In this document: positions 1 through 5,410 of the stretch, in pieces | Layout of the letters: every line of letters starts with the position of its first letter | Numbering within the stretch: the stretch's first letter is position 1 | Origin: Gammaproteobacteria bacterium | GTDB taxonomy: Bacteria > Pseudomonadota > Gammaproteobacteria > Pseudomonadales > Azotimanducaceae | Assembly (NCBI GenBank): GCA_002712135.1 | Contig: PASO01000024.1 | Span: 35,274 to 40,683, forward strand | DNA length: 5,410 bases | Direction: 5' to 3' | Made by a program: the position numbers and the translations under genes | Notes under the pieces: model-generated | Seen by the model: only the letters and a program-made list of their open reading frames with translations | The model's database searches: none | What the model was told of the DNA's origin: nothing

Positions 1-170
1 AATCCCTCCCTGGCCATAAGAGCACTCAGCAGGCTTGCTCCTTAGGAGACGGCCTCTCCGCCGGCTCCGTTGAATCGCGATGCGTCGCACCACTCCCTCG
101 CCCCCATCCATCTAATCCAACCTCCCCCAAATCACGTACCTCCTAATACGACAACTATCTACAGCAGCTC
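1..170. other. Upstream stretch without a supported gene
   Basis: No convincing gene is seen here. One plus-strand frame is open from the left edge to a TAG at 43-45 and could be the last 14 codons of an upstream gene (NPSLAIRALSRLAP), but that is too short to identify. A second frame is open from position 3 to a TAA at 144-146, but it encodes a Ser/Pro-rich, low-complexity peptide that does not look like protein. An imperfect hairpin at 45-68 (GGAG, mismatch, CGGC, 6-base loop, GCCG, mismatch, CTCC) lies just after the first stop. It has no T-run, so it is at best a weak terminator. No clear sigma70 promoter is visible ahead of the gene starting at 171. Confidence 0.4.
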
Positions 171-713
171 ATGCCACGCATAGCCCACATCATAATAAAC
201 ATTATATTATTTCAAATTGGCTGGCTGGTCTGTGTGCTTAGTGCGGTCAATAACATCGCTTTGATTAGCCTCCTGTTTGCCTTCACTGCGATCGGCTTCC
301 ATCTGTTTTTCACACCAATACGCATCAAAGAAATACAAATGCTATTTTTGGTCACTCTCACTGGAACCGCCTGGGAAACTGTCATGGTGCAACTGGGTTT
401 CATGGTTTACATCAATGGAAACATCTTTGAAGGACTACCACCGTATTGGATACTTGCCATGTGGCTATTGTTTGCCACGACGCTAAACATATCGCTGCGC
501 TGGCTGCACGGACGAATGATGCTGGCCGCACTATTGGGAATGTTATTCGGTCCAATAACCTACTTCGCGGGATCAAAACTCGGCGGTGTCAGCTTCCCCG
601 AAACACTCTCCACCATCGCGGTAGTCGCGATTAGTTGGGGTGTATTGATGCCAATGCTGGCGGTCCTCGCGAAACGATTTGACGGATTTACTGTATCCAA
701 TGAAGGGCAATAA
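171..713 (+). CDS. DUF2878 family integral membrane protein
   Basis: A 180-residue, very hydrophobic protein assigned to DUF2878 from its overall pattern. It has an N-terminal N-x(3)-FQIGW motif (residues 10-18), a central stretch around 90-112 (PPYW..., then NISLRWL), and a GPITYFAGSKLG motif at 127-138. About six membrane segments are apparent (roughly 6-24, 28-48, 56-78, 92-108, 115-133, 146-166), so it should sit in the inner membrane. The biochemical role is unknown. The family is recalled next to cyclopropane-fatty-acid synthase-like and FAD-dependent oxidoreductase genes in proteobacterial stress clusters, which hints at a membrane-lipid role, but that is inference. ATG 171 is the first ATG after an in-frame TAA at 144-146. 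Its ribosome binding site is poor. Only five bases separate its stop from the next gene, indicating a shared transcript. Confidence 0.85.
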   Translation: MPRIAHIIINIILFQIGWLVCVLSAVNNIALISLLFAFTAIGFHLFFTPIRIKEIQMLFLVTLTGTAWETVMVQLGFMVYINGNIFEGLPPYWILAMWLLFATTLNISLRWLHGRMMLAALLGMLFGPITYFAGSKLGGVSFPETLSTIAVVAISWGVLMPMLAVLAKRFDGFTVSNEGQ

Positions 714-718
714 GTAAC

Positions 719-1357
719 GTGATTATTCGCATCGCATTTCTTGTATTCGGGTTAGTCTATGCAACTTCCCTCCAGGCGAATGTTCACTACCAGTTCAAGG
801 TATACCTGAACGATAAAGAGATCGGATACCACAATTTCTTAGTGTCCAAAGAAGGAACCCACGTCACTATCGATGCGGGGTTTCGAGTCAAGTTCCTTTT
901 CTTCACCGCTTACGAGTATCGGCACCTGAACGAGGAGGAATGGCAGGCCGGCTGTATTAAACAGATTCGATCTGAAACCAACGTGAATGGACGCGTCTAT
1001 TCTGTCGTCGGCAAACTTTCGGATAAGGGTTTGAACGTATCTCGAGTGAAAGACGGAGAATCCCTGAACACGCTGCTACCAGAGTGCGCAATGACTTTCG
1101 CCTACTGGGACCCAAGATTGCTTGATCAAAGCAGACTGCTGAATGCCCAAACCGGCGAGTACACCTCCATAGAGGTAATCGACAAAAGCAGAGATACGAT
1201 CAACGTTCGCGGCGTCGATCGCTTAACTAACCGCTATCAGGTGAAAGCCGGCAAGCTGGACATCGACCTTTGGTACACGGATGACCATGAGTGGGTTGGC
1301 CTTGTGTCGAACGTCAACGGTCGTCGACTAAGATATGAGCTGGTTTCGCCAAGTTAG
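719..1357 (+). CDS. DUF6134 family secreted protein
   Basis: A 212-residue protein with a Sec signal peptide: the N-terminus is basic and hydrophobic and ends in a SLQA-N cleavage-like site at residues 17-21. The mature part is beta-rich and is predicted to be periplasmic or outer-membrane associated. The pattern fits DUF6134: a YLNDKEIGYH-type opening (29-38), FRVKFLFFTAYEYRH (55-69), and CAMTFAYWDPRLLDQSRLLN near 123-142. Two cysteines in the mature chain (C79 and C123) could form a disulfide. The function is unknown. The GTG start at 719 is chosen because an in-frame TGA at 701-703 closes the frame upstream and no ATG lies near the N-terminus. A GAAGGG sequence at 702-707, inside the end of the preceding gene, can act as the ribosome binding site. 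It is probably cotranscribed with the DUF2878 gene. Confidence 0.82.
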   Translation: MIIRIAFLVFGLVYATSLQANVHYQFKVYLNDKEIGYHNFLVSKEGTHVTIDAGFRVKFLFFTAYEYRHLNEEEWQAGCIKQIRSETNVNGRVYSVVGKLSDKGLNVSRVKDGESLNTLLPECAMTFAYWDPRLLDQSRLLNAQTGEYTSIEVIDKSRDTINVRGVDRLTNRYQVKAGKLDIDLWYTDDHEWVGLVSNVNGRRLRYELVSPS

Positions 1358-1358
1358 A

Positions 1359-1387
1359 TTGACCTACATCCGTACACCTCCTATGAT
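1359..1387 (+). promoter_or_regulatory. Sigma70-type promoter of the riboswitch-btuB unit
   Basis: TTGACC (1359-1364) and TATGAT (1382-1387) each match five of six consensus bases (TTGACA, TATAAT) and are separated by exactly 17 bases. Transcription would start near A1394, a few bases before the first conserved riboswitch segment at 1402. The promoter begins one base after the stop codon of the DUF6134 gene. This makes btuB an independently started unit, although readthrough from the upstream pair is possible. Confidence 0.72.
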
Positions 1388-1401
1388 GAATCTACCTGAC
1401 T

Positions 1402-1624
1402 AAGGTGCCCTGCTCCGCTCTAACGCGGATTATTTCAATAGGGTGAAACGGGAAGCCAGTCAAAATCTGGCGCTGCCCCCGCAACGGTAGACGAGGAATT
1501 TGATTCAAGGACACCAGTCCTAAACCACTGTGCTAAGCACGGGAAGGCGAATCAAGTGCAAATACTCGTGAGCCCGGAGACCGGCCTTATCAGCAACAAG
1601 CACCGCGGCGGGCGGTAAGCTGAT
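1402..1624 (+). ncRNA. Cobalamin (B12) riboswitch, class-I-like
   Basis: This is a cis-acting RNA that binds a cobalamin and represses the downstream receptor gene. Its B12 box, AGCCCGGAGACCGGCC at 1571-1586, is essentially canonical. The conserved core GCTGCCCCCGCAACGGTA at 1472-1489 follows a GCCAG/CTGGC hairpin (1455-1459 with 1467-1471). Other helices support the fold: AAGGTGCCC (1402-1410), with CCCT 1408-1411 pairing to AGGG 1440-1443; TCCGC/GCGGA (1414-1418 with 1425-1429); and a peripheral arm ACGAG/CTCGT (1491-1495 with 1565-1569). That arm encloses TTGATTC/GAATCAA (1500-1506 with 1549-1555) and two small hairpins, GGAC/GTCC (1509-1520) and GTGC/GCAC (1530-1540). After the B12 box, ATCAGC 1589-1594 pairs with GCTGAT 1619-1624 around a second stem, ACCGC/GCGGT (1602-1606 with 1612-1616). 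This is a candidate for the hairpin that makes the kissing contact with the core. The large peripheral arm suggests the adenosylcobalamin-preferring type, but ligand preference cannot be settled from sequence. Confidence 0.96.
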
Positions 1625-1691
1625 GCTTATCTATCCTGCTTCGGCCCACTATTGACTACGTCATCACTCGGGTGTGAGTGTGGAGGATAAG
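1615..1691 (+). promoter_or_regulatory. Riboswitch expression platform, probably translational
   Basis: Two segments just after the aptamer are complementary to the btuB ribosome binding region. CTTATC (1626-1631) can pair with GATAAG (1686-1691), and TATCCT (1632-1637) can pair with AGGATA (1684-1689). A competing hairpin, GTAAGC-TGAT-GCTTAT (1615-1630), would occupy the first of these. It excludes both the ATCAGC/GCTGAT and the ACCGC/GCGGT stems at the 3' end of the aptamer. The simplest model is that ligand stabilises the aptamer-side stems, which frees the anti-Shine-Dalgarno strand to block translation. A small hairpin CACTC/GAGTG (1665-1669 with 1676-1680) also lies before the ribosome binding site. 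No hairpin followed by a T-run is present, so transcription termination is unlikely. The pairings are read from sequence and the switching model is inferred. Confidence 0.55.
1682..1686 (+). promoter_or_regulatory. Strong ribosome binding site fixing the btuB start
   Basis: GGAGG followed by a five-base spacer precedes ATG 1692. This selects ATG 1692 over the in-frame GTG codons at 1674 and 1680, which would place the Shine-Dalgarno sequence at or inside the coding region and lack a good site of their own. Confidence 0.85.
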
Positions 1692-3569
1692 ATGCCCTAC
1701 CGATTAATCTACGCATGCTGTGCGCTATTCATAAACTTTTTAGCACAAGCAGAAGCACTAGAAACCATTACTGTTTCCGCGACGCCGATGAAGGTGGACG
1801 ATGCCGGAAGCTCTATAACCATTATTTCAAAGCAAGATATTCTCGATCGAAATATTAATTCTTTACAGTCCCTGTTTAGGCAAGTTCCGGGATTCGCAAT
1901 TAGCCAACAAGGCTCATCGGGTGCAATCAGCCAGCTGCGTGTGCGCGGCGCCGAAGCTAACCAGGTACTAGTCCTGATTAATGGCATTGAAGTTAATGAC
2001 CCTGCCCAGGGAAGCGAATTCGACTTCAGTCAGATTACAATCAGCGACATCGAACGCATAGAAATTGTCAGAGGCCCCCAAAGTGCGCTTTGGGGAAGTG
2101 ATGCGATGGCCGGCGTTGTCCATATCATTACGTCTCCCAGCGAGGTCTCCAGTAGTCTTGAAGGTAGCGTTCAAACGGGATCTTTCGCAACTAGACAGAT
2201 GACTCTATCAACGAACTTTAAAACGCTGAGAAACAGAATAAAATTCACGGCGGATCATCTCGAGACCGACGGCACAAACATTTCTCGCTCCGGCTTGGAA
2301 GATGACGGATTAGATAATCTAACACTTGGCCTATCAGGCAGGCTTGATACAACGGATGACCTTTCATTTCGGTATACAGTTCGCTACACGGATAAGACTA
2401 GTGAATATGACGCAACGGACTTTTACGTCACCGGACTACCTACGGATGCTTACTACAGAACTCAATCTGAATATCTGTATTCAGGTATAAGCGTAAAATA
2501 CAGCATCAATGATAAATTTGATCATAGCCTTGCTCTTCAACGAACGGATACTGACAACCAAACACGGGACGATAATCCGGTAGAAAGTATAACTCGAGCA
2601 ACAAGAGAAGCAGCGAAGTACCAATTGAACTATTACAACGCTGCAAATCGACTTTCGCTGCTGGCAGAGAGGGAATCAGAAAAGTATGAACAGCGAGGCT
2701 CCGCGTCATTCTTTGGTGACCCCAATAGAAACGAAAGCCAGAATACCGATAGCTTGGCAGCGGAATACAGGTATGATGGCGGGCGCTTTCACTTCTCCGC
2801 CAGTGGACGACGAGACCATAACGCTGAATTCCAAAACGCAGCTTCATGGCGCGTAACCAGTGCTTTCAAGCTTGACCAGTACACACTATATGGTTCAATC
2901 GGAGAAAGCGTAAAAAACCCTACTTTTACCGAAAGATTCGGATTCTTTACCAATTTCATTGGAAATCCCGATCTAAATCCCGAGACCTCCTATCAGTGGG
3001 AAATCGGTGTACGTAGCTCCCTAATAGATGAATCGCTAGATGTCGCAGCGACTTATTTCAATGCGAACCTGGAAAACGAGATCAACGGATTCGTATTCGA
3101 TTTCACCACCGGCGGTTTCACCTCTGCCAACATTGAAGGTGAATCAGATAGGTCTGGTGTCGAACTAGAAATGAAATATAAGCCTGCGGCGCATTGGGGG
3201 CTGCGCGCTACCTATACCTATCTGGACGCCAATCAGCAAAGCGCTGCGGGCAAGGTGCCAGAGGTTAGAAGGCCAGAACACTCTGGTTCGGTTGTGCTTA
3301 ACTATCGCTGGTCACGCAGCGGAATCAATCTTGCCATCACGCGAACAGGTAAACAGCATGACGACTTTTTCCCACCCTTCCCGCCATTTCAGGAACGCGT
3401 TGTAATAGACGCATTCACGCTAGTCAGCGCGTCAGGATATTACAAATTATCAGAAAACGTGACGCTAAACGCACGATTGGAAAACGTTTCCGATGAAAGT
3501 TACGAGCAGGTATTCGGATACCGCTCTCCCGGATTCGGCGCATATATTGGAATTCGAATTCAGCGTTAA
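1692..3569 (+). CDS. btuB: TonB-dependent vitamin B12 outer-membrane receptor
   Basis: A 625-residue protein, close to the length of E. coli BtuB, that should bring cobalamin or a related corrinoid across the outer membrane using TonB-ExbBD energy. A signal peptide spans about residues 1-22 (AQAEA end). A TonB box, ETITVSA, follows at 24-30. The plug domain covers about 38-150, with LFRQVPGF (61-68), LRVRGAEANQVLVLINGIEVND (82-103), IERIEIVRGPQSALWGSDAM (120-139) and GVVHIIT (141-147). The rest is a 22-strand-type beta barrel. The Asp-rich stretch at about 190-243 (ETDGTN, LEDDGLDN, TDDL, EYDATD) corresponds in position to the Ca-binding loops of BtuB, which supports cobalamin over siderophore as ligand. 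The near-C-terminal segment YEQVFGYRSPGFGAYIG is typical of the family. The final residues, IRIQR, lack the usual terminal aromatic residue. The riboswitch directly upstream makes the substrate assignment strong. ATG 1692 is chosen from its GGAGG site. Confidence 0.93.
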   Translation: MPYRLIYACCALFINFLAQAEALETITVSATPMKVDDAGSSITIISKQDILDRNINSLQSLFRQVPGFAISQQGSSGAISQLRVRGAEANQVLVLINGIEVNDPAQGSEFDFSQITISDIERIEIVRGPQSALWGSDAMAGVVHIITSPSEVSSSLEGSVQTGSFATRQMTLSTNFKTLRNRIKFTADHLETDGTNISRSGLEDDGLDNLTLGLSGRLDTTDDLSFRYTVRYTDKTSEYDATDFYVTGLPTDAYYRTQSEYLYSGISVKYSINDKFDHSLALQRTDTDNQTRDDNPVESITRATREAAKYQLNYYNAANRLSLLAERESEKYEQRGSASFFGDPNRNESQNTDSLAAEYRYDGGRFHFSASGRRDHNAEFQNAASWRVTSAFKLDQYTLYGSIGESVKNPTFTERFGFFTNFIGNPDLNPETSYQWEIGVRSSLIDESLDVAATYFNANLENEINGFVFDFTTGGFTSANIEGESDRSGVELEMKYKPAAHWGLRATYTYLDANQQSAAGKVPEVRRPEHSGSVVLNYRWSRSGINLAITRTGKQHDDFFPPFPPFQERVVIDAFTLVSASGYYKLSENVTLNARLENVSDESYEQVFGYRSPGFGAYIGIRIQR

Positions 3570-3578
3570 GAAACGGTG

Positions 3579-4400
3579 ATGAGCACACATCTCAACGAGT
3601 CCCAGATCGCAGCGTTCCATGAAAACGGCTTTCTGTCGCCTATTCAGCTGTTTTCTCCCGAGGAAGCTCGTCAGCTGAGAACGAAACTGGAGGCGATCGA
3701 GCAACAACCTTTTGACCACAGGTCTAAAAGTCGCTTTGGCCTGCCTATCACCAACAGGTGGGCCTGGGATCTCGTGCATGACCCGCGCATTGTCGATCCG
3801 GTCTCAGACGTGCTGGGACCGAACGTAATGTTCTGGTCCATGGACTGGTTTATCAAGGAACCGGGACCAGAGTTCGTTTCCTATCATCAGGATGCGACCT
3901 ACTGGGGTCTGGAACCCCATAACGTGGTGACTGCATGGGTCGCCATATCAGATGCACTGCCCGCATCCGGACCGATGAAGTTCGTTCCGGGCAGTCACAG
4001 GGGTCCACTATTTGAGCAGGAAGACACCTTCGGCGAGAACAATATCTTATCCCGTGGACAGGTCGTCAAAACGACGATCGACGAAACGTCGACGATAATG
4101 ACCCCGCTAAATGCGGGAGAAATGTCGCTACATCACGTTCGCATGATTCACGGCTCAGACCCAAATAACTCCAGTGATCGACGAATAGGAATGGTGCTTC
4201 GCTATTGCGCCACCGACGTGAAACAAACAAAAGTAAAAGGCGATCGGGCAATCCTGGTGAAGGGTAAGGACAACTATCACCATTTTGAACACATACCTCG
4301 TCCAAATGAGGATCGAGGAGAAGCGGAACTGGCACGCGCGAAAGCGCTAAGCGAAACACGCCAACGGGCGCTGCATTCGAAGGATTTCGAAGACGATTAG
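3579..4400 (+). CDS. PhyH-family Fe(II)/2-oxoglutarate oxygenase
   Basis: A 273-residue cytoplasmic protein of the phytanoyl-CoA dioxygenase (PhyH) family, with no signal peptide or membrane segment. The iron-binding facial triad is visible as H103-Q-D105 (SYHQDATYWGL) and H191 (MIHGSDPN). Arg 201/202 in the SSDRRIGMVLRY segment is the likely 2-oxoglutarate carboxylate anchor. Other family hallmarks are the N-terminal FHENGFLSP (about 13-21) and VPGSHRGP (136-143). The aspartate at 105 argues for hydroxylation or oxidative cleavage rather than halogenation, because SyrB2-type halogenases have Ala or Gly there. The substrate is unknown, and PhyH members act on very diverse small molecules. It starts nine bases after the btuB stop with only a weak ribosome binding site, so it is probably cotranscribed with and translationally coupled to btuB, and hence cobalamin-repressed. 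GTG 3576, directly before the ATG, is an equally possible start. Confidence 0.88.
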   Translation: MSTHLNESQIAAFHENGFLSPIQLFSPEEARQLRTKLEAIEQQPFDHRSKSRFGLPITNRWAWDLVHDPRIVDPVSDVLGPNVMFWSMDWFIKEPGPEFVSYHQDATYWGLEPHNVVTAWVAISDALPASGPMKFVPGSHRGPLFEQEDTFGENNILSRGQVVKTTIDETSTIMTPLNAGEMSLHHVRMIHGSDPNNSSDRRIGMVLRYCATDVKQTKVKGDRAILVKGKDNYHHFEHIPRPNEDRGEAELARAKALSETRQRALHSKDFEDD

Positions 4401-5362
4401 ATGTGATTACGCAGCATCAGTTCCCGGGGATGAGGTTCCAGAAAATACTGTTTCTCTATATATTCATGAGGATATCGGCGCAGGAAGTGGTTCATCAGAG
4501 TAATCGGAACAATAACCGGGACCAGTCCTGACTGATGCATCTCGATTAAATCTAGCATCTCCGTCTTGTCTTCGGGTGTCATCTGATTCTTGATGAAACC
4601 CATAATATGCATAAGCACATTGGCCTGCTTACCGGGGGTCGTCACGTGCCGTAACCCCTGCATCAGGCACACCAGGTACTCTGGTGCGAGAGCGTCAAGA
4701 TCTTCACTACCTGCCCTGGCCACCATAGGTCCCAGCTGACGATAGGTCGCCTCATGATGCGCCTGTATCAGAAACTTGTGTCGCGTGTGGAATTCGACTA
4801 ACGATCCCGGCGTGAGACCTTCCTTTACCATGCAGCGCCAACGGAACAACGTGAATACGCGAATAACAAAATTTTCTCTTAGTCCAGGGTCCATCAGACG
4901 ACCTTCTTCTTCAACGGGGAGTTCTGGTCGCGATGCCATCAAAGCAGCCGTATATGCACCACTACCGCGCCTTACTGGCGGTGCTTCCTTTTTTCCCTGA
5001 TAGATCTTTACTCTCTCCATGCCACAACTGGGAGAATCTTTTTTGACAATATAGCCGCAGTAATCATCCATTGACCCTGACACTCGATCGCCGTAGCCAC
5101 TCAGTTTGTCTGTGTAGTCGAGAGAAGAGTCCTCAGTCCCTAGAACGCGAACCGACTCACCATCATCTACCAGGCGAATCGGTGGCCGTGGCGTAGACAG
5201 GCCGATGGCGACCTCCGGGCAAAAGGGAATAAAGTCAAAATATTCGCCCAGGGTCCGCCTGATATACGCATTGTGTTTATGGCCACCGTCGTAACGCACC
5301 TCATTACCTAGCAGACAACTAGAAATACCGAGTTTTGGTCTGGGCTCGACGTCATTCGACAT
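4397..5362 (-). CDS. DUF523-DUF1722 two-domain protein (YbgA-type)
   Basis: A 321-residue soluble protein with two fused domains. The N-terminal DUF523 domain (about 9-150) shows SSCLLGNEVRYDGG (14-27), FCPEVAIGLSTPRPP (47-61) and KKDSPSCGMERV (107-118). Its cysteines C16, C48 and C113 match the three conserved cysteines that hold an Fe-S cluster in the DUF523 thiouracil desulfidase TudS. C102 is an additional cysteine. The C-terminal DUF1722 domain (about 193-320) is the part that forms E. coli YbgA, with RHKFLIQAHHEATYRQLG (194-211), QANVLMHIMGFIKNQMTPEDK, LVPVIVPITLMNHFLRRYP and the closing PHPRELMLRNHI. The length is normal for the two-domain form. In E. coli ybgA lies next to the photolyase gene phr, which hints at a light or DNA-damage context. 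A desulfidase role is plausible but unproven for the fused form. Its start overlaps the stop of an upstream gene (TGATG), and its stop overlaps the stop of the convergent PhyH gene. Confidence 0.92.
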   Translation of the reverse strand: MSNDVEPRPKLGISSCLLGNEVRYDGGHKHNAYIRRTLGEYFDFIPFCPEVAIGLSTPRPPIRLVDDGESVRVLGTEDSSLDYTDKLSGYGDRVSGSMDDYCGYIVKKDSPSCGMERVKIYQGKKEAPPVRRGSGAYTAALMASRPELPVEEEGRLMDPGLRENFVIRVFTLFRWRCMVKEGLTPGSLVEFHTRHKFLIQAHHEATYRQLGPMVARAGSEDLDALAPEYLVCLMQGLRHVTTPGKQANVLMHIMGFIKNQMTPEDKTEMLDLIEMHQSGLVPVIVPITLMNHFLRRYPHEYIEKQYFLEPHPRELMLRNHI

Positions 5363-5410
5363 CAGTTAATCACTTTTTGGAACGCTGGTCTTGATGCCAG
5401 TCGTTGGTAG
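5362..5410 (-). CDS. C-terminal end of an upstream gene, possibly glutathione S-transferase
   Basis: On the minus strand the last 15 codons before a TGA at 5364-5362 read YQRLASRPAFQKVIN. The TGA shares its A with the ATG of the DUF523-DUF1722 gene (TGATG), a typical arrangement for translationally coupled operon genes. The RPAFQKV pattern resembles the end of the alpha-helical domain of many glutathione S-transferases (Y-x-R-x-x-x-RPA-x-Q). The fragment is too short for a firm call. Another frame is also open through this end (ending TTGIKTSVPKSD, then TAA), so the choice of frame rests on the overlap and the GST-like look. Confidence 0.45.
   Translation of the reverse strand, partial: YQRLASRPAFQKVIN

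Noticed and set aside
45..68. Imperfect GC-rich hairpin that could be a terminator for a gene ending at 43-45
   Set aside because: It has two 4-bp stems broken by a mismatch and no T-run afterwards, so it is not supported as an intrinsic terminator.
144..159. TAATACGAC followed by AACTAT resembles the T7 phage promoter core
   Set aside because: Only the first nine bases match. The rest is shifted by a deletion and the initiating GGG is absent. There is no phage gene nearby, so it is probably chance.
1674..1691. Six extra N-terminal codons for btuB from GTG 1674
   Set aside because: ATG 1692 has GGAGG at ideal spacing and begins directly with a clean signal peptide. The extension adds charged residues before it and has no ribosome binding site.
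1716..1730. Possible lipoprotein lipobox around the two cysteines in the btuB signal peptide
   Set aside because: The Cys pair lies within the first half of the hydrophobic core, followed by more hydrophobic residues and an AQAEA cleavage region. This fits signal peptidase I.
2506..2847. Minus-strand open frame of 113 codons inside btuB
   Set aside because: It is a shadow of the receptor gene, with no family resemblance and no ribosome binding site; the plus frame is clearly coding.
3885..3893. PhyH protein as a non-haem iron halogenase
   Set aside because: The iron-binding motif is HQD. Halogenases of the SyrB2 type lack the acidic ligand.
4066..4359. Minus-strand open frame of 97 codons inside the PhyH gene
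   Set aside because: It is a shadow of a conserved coding frame, and its composition is not protein-like.
5385..5400. CTGGT/GCCAG hairpin near the right edge as a terminator
   Set aside because: It is only five pairs including a wobble, has no T-run on either strand in the right position, and probably lies within coding sequence.

Overview
The window looks like a chromosomal segment of a Gram-negative bacterium, most likely a gammaproteobacterium and plausibly marine. The evidence is a TonB-dependent outer-membrane receptor with a signal peptide, a class-I-type cobalamin riboswitch, a DUF523-DUF1722 (YbgA-type) protein, and a DUF2878 plus DUF6134 pair. Base composition is moderate and even, with no sign of a mobile element, CRISPR array, rRNA or tRNA. 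Taxonomy is inferred from protein families only.

Layout. Positions 1-170 hold no convincing gene. A DUF2878 membrane protein (171-713) and a secreted DUF6134 protein (719-1357) follow as a tight two-gene unit. Two bases after the second stop codon lies a near-consensus sigma70 promoter (TTGACC, 17-base spacer, TATGAT). It drives a leader of roughly 300 bases carrying a complete cobalamin riboswitch (about 1402-1624) and an expression platform that can pair with the Shine-Dalgarno sequence. The leader feeds a BtuB-type TonB-dependent receptor (1692-3569). Nine bases after its stop, in the same orientation, comes a PhyH-family Fe(II)/2-oxoglutarate oxygenase (3579-4400). It ends tail-to-tail with a minus-strand DUF523-DUF1722 gene (4397-5362), the two stop codons overlapping. 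At the right edge the last codons of another minus-strand gene, possibly a glutathione S-transferase, end in a TGATG overlap with the DUF523-DUF1722 start.

How the parts fit. The receptor and the oxygenase probably form one transcription unit repressed by cobalamin, so both would be made when B12 is scarce. A PhyH oxygenase in this position is not part of the classical B12 uptake set (btuB, btuCDF, tonB, cob genes) and is the most interesting feature of the window. The flanking families (DUF2878, DUF6134, DUF523-DUF1722) are ones I associate with light and photo-oxidative-stress neighbourhoods containing photolyase, cyclopropane fatty-acid synthase and B12-dependent MerR regulators of the LitR/CarH type. 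If that holds here, a B12 import unit sits inside a light-response island whose regulator may use B12 as chromophore. This is inference, because none of those partner genes lies inside the window.
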